A DNA stretch of 64,000 nt from Oscillospiraceae bacterium (GTDB lineage Bacteria > Bacillota > Clostridia > Oscillospirales > Oscillospiraceae), in assembly GCA_020025305.1 (NCBI GenBank), contig JAHHSG010000003.1, positions 105,881-169,880 of the forward strand. The letters are read 5' to 3'. The number at the start of each line of letters is the position of its first letter. The first letter of the stretch is position 1. The notes below the pieces were generated by a model, which saw only the letters and a program-made list of their open reading frames with translations, was not told the DNA's origin and did no database searches. Below are positions 42,864 to 50,352 of the stretch, one piece after another. Both the position numbers and the translations under genes were made by a program.

Positions 42864-42952
42864 TAGTGACGGGAGCTTGTTGTACAGGCTGAGAGTAAGG
42901 TATAGCCTTAGACCGATAACCTGATTTGGGTAATGCCAACGTAGGGATATGC
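42864..42952 (+). promoter_or_regulatory. TPP riboswitch (THI element)
   Basis: Conserved blocks are ACGGGAGCTTG, GGCTGAGAGTAAGG, AGACCGATAACCTGATTTGGG and TAATGCCAACGTAGGGA, in the right order and spacing. It precedes a terminator and the thiW-thiE-HAD genes; thiamin pyrophosphate should reduce their expression. Confidence 0.97.
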
Positions 42953-42964
42953 AATGATGTTATG

Positions 42965-42998
42965 CGGAAGGCGCCTGAGAGAGCCTTCCGTTTTTATT
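42965..42998 (+). terminator. Terminator of the TPP riboswitch
   Basis: CGGAAGGC and GCCTTCCG form the stem, followed by TTTTTATTT. It is the expected expression platform directly after the aptamer. Confidence 0.92.
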
Positions 42999-43023
42999 TC
43001 TTTTGAAAGGATGTGAACAGCAC

Positions 43024-43171
43024 TTCCCCGCAGATGCGGGGCGGGTAGAAGGGGAGCGCCTTGTGCCTGTATAACAGCGATGGGAAGCCGTGTTCCGGCG
43101 TGAGAGGAAGCCAGTAAGCTTCGACCGAAATTCTCAGGCAAGGGGAGAATCCCTTGTACTCTTTGAGAACG
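43024..43171 (+). promoter_or_regulatory. Unassigned structured leader between the TPP riboswitch and thiW
   Basis: A chain of pairings is visible: CCCCGCA/TGCGGGG (43026-43041); a closing stem CCTT-GCCTG (43059-43069) with CAGGC-AAGG (43135-43143); inside it GCCG/CGGC (43087-43099) and GAAGC/GCTTC (43107-43122); then CAAGGG/CCCTTG and GAGAACG/CGTTCTC. Fragments GTGCC, GGGAA and GCCG...CGGC recall the cobalamin riboswitch core, but its other conserved blocks are missing. It may be a second sensor of the thiW mRNA. Confidence 0.55.
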
Positions 43172-43211
43172 CTGTGTGCTTCGTTCTCATATCAAAAGGA
43201 GATTGAATAAG

Positions 43212-43718
43212 ATGAAAAATCAAAACACGAAAAAATTGGCTCTGGCAGGCGTTTTTTGCGCCATTGCCGTGGTAGGCAGCTTTTTGTCCTTCCCTATATT
43301 TGGCAGCAAATGCGCTCCCGTCCAACACATGGTCAACATTCTCTGTGCCATTACTCTCGGCCCTTGGTGGGGCGTGTTAGTGGCCTTTTGCGCCAGTCTC
43401 ATCCGAAATCTTTTGAGCCTCGGTACCCTGCTGGCTTTCCCCGGCAGTATGTTTGGCGCCCTGCTGTGTGGTCTGGCCTTTTGGAAAACCAAGAATACCT
43501 GGCTGACCTACCTGGCCGAGGTATTTGGCAGCTCTGTGCTGGGCGGTCTGTGCGCCTATCCCGTTGCCATCCTCTTCATGGGCAAATCCGCCGGAGACAT
43601 CGCTTTTTATGTTTATATCGTCCCCTTCCTGATCTCTACTGCAGGAGGCGCTATTCTCTCTGCTGTCATTGTAGAGTCTTTGAAGAAATGTAACGTCATT
43701 CCCCAGCTGAGCAAATAA
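43212..43718 (+). CDS. thiW: ECF transporter S component ThiW (thiamin precursor)
   Basis: 168-residue membrane protein; the ATG at 43212 follows an AAGGAG site. The ThiW family stretch KLALAGVFCAIAVVGSFLSF leads into FPIFGSKCAPVQHMVNILCA and LGPWWGVLVAFCASLIRNLL. It is the specificity subunit for uptake of a thiazole-type thiamin precursor. The TPP riboswitch upstream and thiE downstream make the assignment strong. The energizing ECF subunits are not in this window. Confidence 0.94.
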   Translation: MKNQNTKKLALAGVFCAIAVVGSFLSFPIFGSKCAPVQHMVNILCAITLGPWWGVLVAFCASLIRNLLSLGTLLAFPGSMFGALLCGLAFWKTKNTWLTYLAEVFGSSVLGGLCAYPVAILFMGKSAGDIAFYVYIVPFLISTAGGAILSAVIVESLKKCNVIPQLSK

Positions 43719-43853
43719 AAGGACACTCTCCACAAACGTATGTCTTTCCATCTGTACATACTCTCTGTCCCTCCATGCGCTCAGCAATCATGAACTGCTC
43801 CACAGCTGCGCCAAATAAGCGCCCCTGCCCACTTCCGCAGGTGCCGCAGGGAT

Positions 43854-43940
43854 CTAACGTGAAATGCGGACCACTGGCGGATCTCCTCCGGGGGTGGCAA
43901 AGTCAGCTATGGTATCTATAGCAGTGATGCGGTATATCAT
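43854..43940 (-). pseudogene. Possible remnant of an MnmE-like N-terminus
   Basis: The minus strand reads ITAIDTIADFATPGG then DPPVVRISR before a stop. This resembles the start of the tRNA-modifying GTPase MnmE (DTIAAIATPPG...GVVRISG) with small changes and a short deletion, and then breaks off. There is no ribosome-binding site. It lies in the thiW-thiE gap, which otherwise (43719-44001) shows no gene. Chance similarity over 25 residues is possible. Confidence 0.35.
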
Positions 43941-44001
43941 TTGCCGCGGCAAACCTTTGCAGTGCCGCAGCAAATATAAAATAAAGTAAGGATGTGTCGC
44001 T

Positions 44002-44643
44002 ATGAATTGCACAAAAGAAACGATGCTGCTGTACGCTGTGACCGACAGATGCTGGGTAGGCAAGCAGACATTAATGGAACAAGTAGAATGTGCCTTAAAA
44101 GGTGGTGCCACCTGCATCCAGCTGCGGGAAAAGGAGCTGGGGGATGAAGAATTTCTGGCAGAAGCTCTGGAGATGAAAGCGCTGTGCAGAAAATACAACG
44201 TGCCCTTTCTCATCAACGACAATGTAGAAGTAGCCATTCGTTGTGATGCAGACGGTGTCCATGTGGGACAGATGGATATGGAGGCCGGAAACGTGCGTGC
44301 CCTGCTGGGCAAGGATAAGATTATCGGGGTCTCTACCCAGACAGTAGAGCAGGCTCTGGCAGCTGAGGCCGCCGGTGCTGACTATCTGGGCGTGGGTGCT
44401 ATGTTCTCCACCTCTACCAAAGAGGATGCACGCACCATGCCCCACTCTGTGGTGCAGGAAATCTGCCGCACGGTAAAAATTCCCGTGGTGGCCATTGGCG
44501 GCATCAACAAATCCAATATTTTAGAACTCTCCGGCTGCGGCGTAGACGGTGTGGCGCTGATTTCCGCCATCTTCAGTTCCGAGGATATCGAAAGTGAATG
44601 CAAGGAACTGGCTGCCCTTTCCAGCCGCATAATACGGCGATGA
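44002..44643 (+). CDS. thiE: Thiamin-phosphate synthase
   Basis: Joins HMP-pyrophosphate and thiazole phosphate to thiamin monophosphate. 213 residues in a TIM barrel: LYAVTDRCW at the start, GGATCIQLREKELGDEEFL for pyrophosphate binding, FLINDNVEVAIRCDADGVHV, and VAIGGINKSNI at the phosphate site. The stop overlaps the HAD start (ATGA). It is on the TPP-controlled transcript with thiW. Confidence 0.96.
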   Translation: MNCTKETMLLYAVTDRCWVGKQTLMEQVECALKGGATCIQLREKELGDEEFLAEALEMKALCRKYNVPFLINDNVEVAIRCDADGVHVGQMDMEAGNVRALLGKDKIIGVSTQTVEQALAAEAAGADYLGVGAMFSTSTKEDARTMPHSVVQEICRTVKIPVVAIGGINKSNILELSGCGVDGVALISAIFSSEDIESECKELAALSSRIIRR

Positions 44644-45290
44644 TCCGAGGCGCCATCTTTGACGTGGACGGAACCTTGCTGGACTCCATGTCCATCTGGG
44701 GAACCGTTGGTGAAGACTATTTGCGTTCTCTGGGCTGTATCCCCCACGAAAATCTAACAGAGACATTCAAATGCTTCAGTCTTTATGAAGCAGCCTGCTA
44801 TTATCGCTCTGAGTACGGCATCACTCTTTCCGTCGAGGAGATTTTAACCGGGATTAATCAGATGATCGAGCAATATTACTTTACCGAAACCCAGGCCAAA
44901 CCCGGCGTAGAGGCATTTCTCCGCACCTTGCAGGAACACGGTGTAAAAATGTGCATTGCCACGTCTATTGATACATATCTGATCGATGCCTCCCTGGAAC
45001 GCTGTGGGATCCGTTCCTATTTTTCAGAAATTTTTACGTCTAACGCCGTGGGACACGGTAAAAGTGAACCCCACATTTATCGGGCCGCACAAGCGTCCCT
45101 GGGAACTCCTATCGAGGAGACCTATGTTTTTGAGGATGCCTTTTATGCGGCCAAAGCCGCTGCTGCTGTCGGATTTCCCATTATTGGCGTGTATGACCCC
45201 TCAGAAACCCAGCAAGCAGAGCTGAAAAGCCTCTCTGAGGTGTATTTGCAGGATTTCAGAGACACCGCATCCATCAGCGCTCTTTTGTAA
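44640..45290 (+). CDS. HAD-family phosphatase in the thiamin operon
   Basis: 216 residues from the ATG at 44640 that overlaps the thiE stop. HAD motif I is IFDVDGTLLDSM, with a helical cap domain; motif II is IATSIDTYL (the Thr/Ser before the cap return), and the later acidic motif is VFEDAFYAAKAAAAVGFP. The coupling to thiE suggests a vitamin-specific role such as dephosphorylating thiamin monophosphate or a precursor phosphate; this is inference. Confidence 0.85.
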   Translation: MIRGAIFDVDGTLLDSMSIWGTVGEDYLRSLGCIPHENLTETFKCFSLYEAACYYRSEYGITLSVEEILTGINQMIEQYYFTETQAKPGVEAFLRTLQEHGVKMCIATSIDTYLIDASLERCGIRSYFSEIFTSNAVGHGKSEPHIYRAAQASLGTPIEETYVFEDAFYAAKAAAAVGFPIIGVYDPSETQQAELKSLSEVYLQDFRDTASISALL

Positions 45291-45304
45291 TTGTTGCACC
45301 AGCC

Positions 45305-45552
45305 CATTAGGGGGCTCCCGGCGTCGTGTTTGCATCTCCCTATGGGCCGACCGTTCCCCGCTATCCCCACACCGGGGCAGATAGCCGGGGCAGCATCAGA
45401 CGCCATGGATGCCAACCGTGCTGCGGCTCCCGGCACAATGCAAAGGCGGGGAGAGAATCCCACCCTCCCACAAAAAAGTATGTTTAGGACACGGTGGATA
45501 ACCGTCCCCATTTTCAGGCACTCGGACTCCAGAGTCCGAGCGCCTTTTTTTA
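45305..45552 (+). ncRNA. Unassigned structured RNA with its own terminator
   Basis: Downstream of the HAD gene: GCCCAT-TAGGG/CCCTA-TGGGC, a 7-bp stem TTTGCAT/ATGCAAA enclosing GCTATC/GATAGC and GCAGCA/TGCTGC, a direct repeat GGCTCCCGGC, then ACGGT/ACCGT and a strong terminator (45517-45552: CTCGGACT/AGTCCGAG plus eight Ts). There is no long coding frame on the plus strand. It does not match the 6S, tmRNA, RNase P or SRP RNA signatures I know. It could be a free sRNA or a leader that always terminates. Confidence 0.5.
45517..45552 (+). terminator. Terminator of the thiamin transcript / structured RNA
   Basis: CTCGGACT pairs with AGTCCGAG inside GGC/GCC, followed by TTTTTTTT. Confidence 0.95.
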
Positions 45553-45577
45553 CGTTTCATTTTGCAGTATATTTTTG

Positions 45578-45651
45578 TTGACAGCCGCTTCCTCCCATGC
45601 TATACTTCTAATTGACAAATATAGTTGTCAAAATGACAAATAAAATAGTCA
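45578..45651 (+). promoter_or_regulatory. Promoter and two operators of the HTH-DUF3169 unit
   Basis: A consensus TTGACA, 17 bases and TATACT (45578-45606) is followed by inverted repeats TTGACAA-6-TTGTCAA (45612-45631) and TGAC-10-GTCA (45634-45651), just before the HTH gene. Autoregulation by the encoded regulator is likely. Confidence 0.8.
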
Positions 45652-45672
45652 ATCATAGGAAGGAGGAGTTTT

Positions 45673-45897
45673 ATGCCGCTGGAAAACCGCTTGAAGGAAC
45701 ATCGCGCTCGGCTAGGCGTCAACCAGCAGGAGATGGGGCGCTTGGCCGGCGTGTCCCGGCAAACCATTAGTCAGATTGAGCGCGGAGACTACTCTCCCTC
45801 TGTAACGTTAGCACTAAAGCTGGCAAAGCTGTGCGGCGTGACAGTGGAGGATATATTTGTATATAAGGAGGACATCATACATGAAGACCACGCCTGA
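45673..45897 (+). CDS. Small Cro/CI-type transcriptional regulator
   Basis: 74 residues, essentially a single helix-turn-helix domain of the Xre family: MGRLAGVSRQTISQIERGDY is the recognition part and LALKLAKLCGVTVEDIF the last helices. An AGGAGG site precedes the ATG. The gene overlaps the next one by 17 bases. Such pairs of a short Xre regulator with a DUF3169-like membrane protein are known in Firmicutes; the inducing signal is unknown. Confidence 0.9.
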   Translation: MPLENRLKEHRARLGVNQQEMGRLAGVSRQTISQIERGDYSPSVTLALKLAKLCGVTVEDIFVYKEDIIHEDHA

Positions 45898-46639
45898 AAA
45901 GAGCGCTAACCGAAAAGCTCTTCCAAAATTTATGATCATATTGCTGCTAAGTGCACTGGTGGGGGGCCTCGCCGGTCTTGCTGTGGGCTATATGGACGGT
46001 ACAGCTCTGCCGGAAACCATCCAGGCCAGATGTACCGGCATTCTCTCCGCCATTATGCCGTGGTCCATTTGGGTCAGCAGCGCACTGCTGCTGGGCGCAG
46101 GCCTATGGATCTACCGCAAATCCCGCACCATGTTTGATCGCTGGGACGGAGAGAAGGAGACCATTCTAGACCAAGCGGAGGAACGACTCAGCTGGTGTGT
46201 CCTGCTGACGAATCTTTCCACGGTCCTAAACTTTTTCTTCTTTGGCGCGGGAATGCAGCCCCTGTTAAGCCCTCCCAGATTCCCATTATTTCTGCTCTCC
46301 TTTGTTCTCTCCACGGCAGGACAGATTTTCCTAAGCCAAAAGGTGGTAGATCTAACCCGGAAAATGAACCCGGAGAAGCAGGGCAGTGTCTATGATATGA
46401 AGTTTCAGAAAACATGGTTTGCCAGCTGTGATGAGAACGAGCAGCGCCAGATTGGGCAAGCCTCCTGCAAAGCCTTCCGTGCTGTCAACTACACCTGCAC
46501 GCTGCTGTGGGTTGGTCTGGTCCTGCTGAGTATGATGATGGATCTCGGCGTTTTGCCCCTCTTTTTGGTAACGCTCCTCTGGGGAGTCAACCTGACGGCA
46601 TTTGTCTTGGAAGCAATCCGCTTGGGACGTCATAAATAA
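45881..46639 (+). CDS. DUF3169-family membrane protein
   Basis: 252 residues from the ATG at 45881, which has an AAGGAGG site inside the end of the HTH gene. About six hydrophobic segments: the first is FMIILLLSALVGGLAGLAVG, others lie at about 55-75, 105-125, 130-150 and a C-terminal pair. The cytoplasmic segment with KMNPEKQGSVYDMKFQKTW and ASCDENEQRQIGQASCKAF is the conserved DUF3169 feature. Function is unknown; the neighbouring regulator suggests controlled expression. Confidence 0.85.
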   Translation: MKTTPEKSANRKALPKFMIILLLSALVGGLAGLAVGYMDGTALPETIQARCTGILSAIMPWSIWVSSALLLGAGLWIYRKSRTMFDRWDGEKETILDQAEERLSWCVLLTNLSTVLNFFFFGAGMQPLLSPPRFPLFLLSFVLSTAGQIFLSQKVVDLTRKMNPEKQGSVYDMKFQKTWFASCDENEQRQIGQASCKAFRAVNYTCTLLWVGLVLLSMMMDLGVLPLFLVTLLWGVNLTAFVLEAIRLGRHK

Positions 46640-46657
46640 ACCCTCCCCCAAAACGAT

Positions 46658-46695
46658 ACCCCCTGATGTAGTTCTATGCTCCTACATCAGGGGGT
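46658..46695. terminator. Hairpin between convergent genes
   Basis: ACCCCCTGATGTAG pairs perfectly with CTACATCAGGGGGT. The T-tract is weak on the plus strand and better (TCGTTTTG) on the minus strand; it lies between two convergent genes. Confidence 0.75.
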
Positions 46696-46829
46696 GCTGC
46701 ACTATGGTCCCGTTTTCTCAATCAGTTCAATATCTGTTGGCGCACTTCTTTCTCTCTATGTGCTGCCTGTGCCCTAGGATGCTGCGTTTTAATCGGCACA
46801 TGGGCTCCCTATTTCTGTTGGGTCAAGGA

Positions 46830-47705
46830 TCAGCGCAGGCACATTTCCTCCTCGGCACCGCTTCGGCTGTCAGGCGTCTTTTTCTTTTTACGCTTCCACG
46901 CATCTGCAACAGGGAGTTCTACGGAAAACACCATTTTTAATATCCATACAAACCCCATCAGCACCAGAATGGGAATTATACAGCAAGTTACGATCATCAC
47001 CGCCAATGCTTCAAACAGGTTACTGACAACCGTCTCCGCTCTTTCTAGCCAGTCAGAAAGCGTTGTTTTCACCGTGCTTCCCATATTTACTGTCCAGTCT
47101 TTGAATGTCTGATACCAATTTTTCTCTCCGCTGTCTTCCGGTGGCTGTTCGGCAAGCCCGCCCAAATTCTCCGTTAGATCTTTGGCCGTTTCAATTGTTG
47201 TCTCAATGGACGCTTGATATGTATCTTCTATCAAATCAGACACTTTGATGCCGGACGGGATAATAATGAAAATAGCCAGCGCAAATATAAGCAGCTTTCG
47301 CGCAAGTCGTGCTACTGCCTCCTTAGCTACGATGACATGCACCACATAGAGCACACACGCAATCGGGATCAACACTTTAAAGGCCGCATATCCCGTAATC
47401 GTTAATAGATACTTCTCTAAATAAAGTGCGCACAACACAATCAAAAAGCCGGAACTTACATCTGCCAATTTATCTGCAATAGGCGTGGCTACATCTCCGG
47501 GCAACAATGTCACCAGGGCCGAGGCTGCTGTGGCCGCCGTGGTCAATTCAAGAACTGTCTTTTCTTTTTCTTCCAATGCCTCAATTGAGTTTCTATGGAA
47601 TTCTGTGGAAGCGGCGTAGTTGGCCACAGGAAAAAAGGAAATAACACCGACAAGAATCGGTATCATTATCAGCAGGATCATTCTCTTCTCTTTTAAAAAT
47701 CGCAT
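46830..47705 (-). CDS. Multi-pass membrane protein of unknown function
   Basis: I do not recognise the family. The ATG at 47705 follows a GGGAGG site and gives 291 residues. Hydrophobic segments: about 10-30 (ILLIMIPILVGVISFFPVA), 80-100 (GFLIVLCALYLEKYLLTI), 104-125, 130-150, and one near 235-262 (LAVMIVTCCIIPILVLMGFV). Between them is a polar loop of about 70 residues rich in Thr and Glu (TYQASIETTIETAKDLTENL). The tail is very basic (RKKKKKT). A single-gene unit, no conserved catalytic motif seen. Confidence 0.75.
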   Translation of the reverse strand: MRFLKEKRMILLIMIPILVGVISFFPVANYAASTEFHRNSIEALEEKEKTVLELTTAATAASALVTLLPGDVATPIADKLADVSSGFLIVLCALYLEKYLLTITGYAAFKVLIPIACVLYVVHVIVAKEAVARLARKLLIFALAIFIIIPSGIKVSDLIEDTYQASIETTIETAKDLTENLGGLAEQPPEDSGEKNWYQTFKDWTVNMGSTVKTTLSDWLERAETVVSNLFEALAVMIVTCCIIPILVLMGFVWILKMVFSVELPVADAWKRKKKKTPDSRSGAEEEMCLR

Positions 47706-48273
47706 CGTTTTCCTCCCGCCCCCCGAAATCACATGCCGTCACTTACAGCTGCAGCAAGCGTCTGTTTTTACTTCCCTAAAGTACGCACTGGCAGGCGTTT
47801 TATGGGCAATAACGCCTCCATAACTCTCACAACAATGACTTCGCGGCAGCTTCTTTTGTATTTTATGCCTCATTTCTAACATAAGTATAACCGTGTTGTA
47901 CATTGCAATGCCCAGCGCCACGCAACCTAATGGGCAAAAATCTCTTTTATCCGCCCCCCTCGGTGCACCTCAAGCCGCCCTTTTCACAAGTCCGATTAAC
48001 CGAAAAAGTTTTCGCCCACCGATTGATCCCATGCGAGCAAGGGATGCATGACTTTCTTTATGCTATTGAGGGCAGCTCTGTCTCCTCTATGAATCCATGC
48101 AAAGTTTCTTCCATACGCTGCAAGTATATACCAAAGTTTCTGTCCACTACACGTTTGTATATATGATGTATGTGAAATGATATATCCCAATGCATTTAGT
48201 AGTAGTCGTATAAAATGATATATGCTATAATTATGCCAATAGATAAGGAAATAAAATAATCTGGAGGTTCAGC
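47706..48273. other. Intergenic region without a recognised gene
   Basis: Holds the divergent upstream regions of the two membrane-protein genes. A short cysteine-containing minus frame at 47739-47921 has no ribosome site and no family. The decamer AAATGATATA occurs twice before the right-hand gene, and a TATAAT (48228-48233) is a possible -10. Confidence 0.5.
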
Positions 48274-48825
48274 ATGGACAGACTGGGAGCAAAAACATTA
48301 AAAATAATTGTATTTATTGGGGTATTTGTCTATTTTCTATATCACGGCATCAGTCATGGAACTTTTGGCATCAACACTGTAACAGGTGGATTTCTGCTGG
48401 CTTCCATTGCTTATTTGTTCTCTTCCCTATTCGGTCTTGTATTAAATCTTTCCGGGAACTACATAATAGCGGTTGTGGGAACAATTGGGCTCATTTTTTT
48501 CTTTTGTTTTAAAATGGATGAAGTTGTTGCCAAAACCTCTTGGCTTTCAGAAGACGGAATGTCTGTCATTTTAATTATTCTTGCCGTATTCTGCTTAATC
48601 AGAGATATTATAATTATCAAAAATATTCTTGCTGCACGCACTGTGCAGCAGGAGGAATTTCCTATATCATCTGCAGAAAAAGAAAAGTCTGACAGCGTAA
48701 TACGCAGTCAGATGAAAGCAGACCCGCAGTCTGTTTTGAACGTCTCTAACATGTTGGAAAACCAATGGGGACGCAAACCGACTTATGAAGAAATTATGGA
48801 TTGTATAGACCATATGGCAATATAA
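48274..48825 (+). CDS. Small membrane protein of unknown function
   Basis: 183 residues, start ATG after a CTGGAGG site. Four hydrophobic segments in the first 120 residues (IIVFIGVFVYFLYHGI, GGFLLASIAYLFSSLFGLVL, YIIAVVGTIGLIFFFCF, SVILIILAVFCLIRDIIII), then a polar C-terminal part ending QWGRKPTYEEIMDCIDHMAI. Family not recognised. Its base composition is clearly more AT-rich than the neighbours, which suggests horizontal transfer. Confidence 0.75.
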   Translation: MDRLGAKTLKIIVFIGVFVYFLYHGISHGTFGINTVTGGFLLASIAYLFSSLFGLVLNLSGNYIIAVVGTIGLIFFFCFKMDEVVAKTSWLSEDGMSVILIILAVFCLIRDIIIIKNILAARTVQQEEFPISSAEKEKSDSVIRSQMKADPQSVLNVSNMLENQWGRKPTYEEIMDCIDHMAI

Positions 48826-48890
48826 TAAAAACCAATAAATAGACTATCCCAACGTTTTCCCCTTCACAGGGGTAATCTCGGGTGTGAATG

Positions 48891-48937
48891 GAACTCCGGC
48901 AGAGATTGCTTCGGTAATTTCTGCCGGGGTTCTTTTA
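48891..48937 (+). terminator. Terminator after the small membrane protein gene
   Basis: AACxCCGGCAGA-ATT pairs with AAT-TCTGCCGGxGTT around GCTTCGG, followed by CTTTTA. Confidence 0.85.
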
Positions 48938-49124
48938 TGCAGATTTCTGTGTATGAAAGGCATCCAGTTTTCTGTTGGCCACCTTTCTTTGCGTAGCAGG
49001 GCATATTTTACACACCCCTAATTTTGCGGTACCAGACAGAACATTTACAGCGTTACAAGATGGCTGACTGTCTCGACGTAATCTGGTATCATACGCACAA
49101 TTCCCCTTGGGTGCGCCCCCTTTT

Positions 49125-49862
49125 TTACCGGATGAAATCCTTGGTCGCTTCATCAAAATGGATTCTTCGGATATCCACCCGCCTCAGGTAGGAAAAGATG
49201 GCCTCCATAACCATACGCCCGTTCTCTGATTTGAGCGCATAGAAAATGGAGGTAAAGTGACGAACCAGACTTTCGGGCGTGTCGATGTCAACAGCGCAGG
49301 CGTAGCGATTGATGAAGTAGATGGAGCGGTGTATCTGGTTGAGATTCGTCTTATATGCGTTGCACAGATACGGATTGGCGCACATATTACAGAGCTTGTC
49401 CAAAAATCCTGTCTCCAGACGGAATGCCGCAATCAGCAAGTTGTGCGTGGGCATGGCATCCCAGGGGATGCGCCTAAACTGCTGTAGTATATGCCACAGC
49501 TCAGCCATGTTCTCCTGCGTGGCATTCTTGGTTGCCTCGTATCCTATGGAGGGCTCCAGTGTGCTGCGGAACGTCATGATATCACGGACGAAGGTGTAAT
49601 CAGGGGGAATGACGGCGTACTCATTTTTGTCCGCGCGGCTCAGGAGTCCGTTCTCTTCCAGAATAGACAGTGCCCGGCTGACCGATGTGCGGCTGACATC
49701 CAGGACTTTTGCCAGATCCCCGTCCTTAAAGGTACTGCCTGGGGCGTACTGCTCGGTAATAATCGCGTTTCCCAAAACAGTGGCAATCGTGTTGTACAGG
49801 AATGCAAATGGGTTGCGTTCCTGTTCTTTTTTGAATGCATACAATAGCTCGTTGTGTTTCAT
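49125..49862 (-). CDS. GntR-family (FCD-like) transcriptional regulator
   Basis: 245 residues from the ATG at 49862. The N-terminal winged helix has APGSTFKDGDLAKVLDVSRT and SVSRALSILEENGLLSRADK; a mostly helical C-terminal ligand domain follows, FadR/FCD-like with FRSTLEPSIGYEATKNATQE. It is divergently transcribed from the ferredoxin-oxidoreductase cluster, so it is the likely regulator of that cluster, responding to a small organic acid. The frame extends upstream to 50018 but only the chosen start has family sequence. Confidence 0.88.
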   Translation of the reverse strand: MKHNELLYAFKKEQERNPFAFLYNTIATVLGNAIITEQYAPGSTFKDGDLAKVLDVSRTSVSRALSILEENGLLSRADKNEYAVIPPDYTFVRDIMTFRSTLEPSIGYEATKNATQENMAELWHILQQFRRIPWDAMPTHNLLIAAFRLETGFLDKLCNMCANPYLCNAYKTNLNQIHRSIYFINRYACAVDIDTPESLVRHFTSIFYALKSENGRMVMEAIFSYLRRVDIRRIHFDEATKDFIR

Positions 49863-49929
49863 GATGGCTGCCTTTCGGATCGGAGTTTGTTTTTTTATAA
49901 AAACAAGTATCTTAGGATGTGCGTTGCAA

Positions 49930-50076
49930 TGCATAATTATAACAAAAAATAACGGCTTATTTTCGTGCTTTTGCACAGTCATGCGCAAAAAATGTCTTTT
50001 TGCGGAAACACCACACAAGAAATGTTATAGTTCTTTCGCAGCAATTATGCAGAGTCACATATTGCCATTTTATGCA
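49930..50076. promoter_or_regulatory. Candidate GntR operator sites
   Basis: TGCATAATT (49930-49938) and its inverse AATTATGCA (50043-50051), plus a near copy TTTTATGCA (50068-50076), lie in the divergent promoter region. A TATAAT for the regulator (49941-49936) overlaps the first site. Confidence 0.5.
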
Positions 50077-50129
50077 GAACACACGTAGAAGTCAAGGAAA
50101 CTTACGGAAAATACAAAGGGGGTTTTGTT

Positions 50130-50339
50130 ATGGGAAAAATTGTGATAGACACACGAGTATGTAAGGGATGTGGATACTGCATCAGTTTCTGTCCTCAAAA
50201 AGTACTCCATTTTGGAGAACAGAGAAACAGTTGCGGATACGGAAACAGGTGTCCCGAAATGATCGAGGGAACGAAGTGCGTGGCCTGTAAGACCTGTGCG
50301 ATCGTCTGTCCCGATTCCGCAATCACAGTGTATAAGTAA
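50130..50339 (+). CDS. 2-Oxoacid:ferredoxin oxidoreductase, delta (ferredoxin) subunit
   Basis: 69-residue polyferredoxin with two 4Fe-4S motifs: CKGCGYCISFCP and CVACKTCAIVCP. It passes electrons from the TPP enzyme to a soluble ferredoxin. Genes for alpha, beta and gamma subunits follow at 13-base intervals with good ribosome sites. First gene of the cluster. Confidence 0.94.
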   Translation: MGKIVIDTRVCKGCGYCISFCPQKVLHFGEQRNSCGYGNRCPEMIEGTKCVACKTCAIVCPDSAITVYK

Positions 50340-50352
50340 AGGAGGTTTAGAA

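Noticed and set aside
43024..43171. Calling this region a cobalamin riboswitch
   Set aside because: Only short fragments match; the central conserved GCCACTG block and B12 box are missing, so it is left unassigned.
45305..45552. Calling this RNA 6S, RNase P, tmRNA or SRP RNA
   Set aside because: None of the conserved sequence blocks of those RNAs are visible.
47739..47921. Short Cys-containing minus frame ending DACCSCK
   Set aside because: No ribosome site and no neighbour supporting a peptide or leader function.
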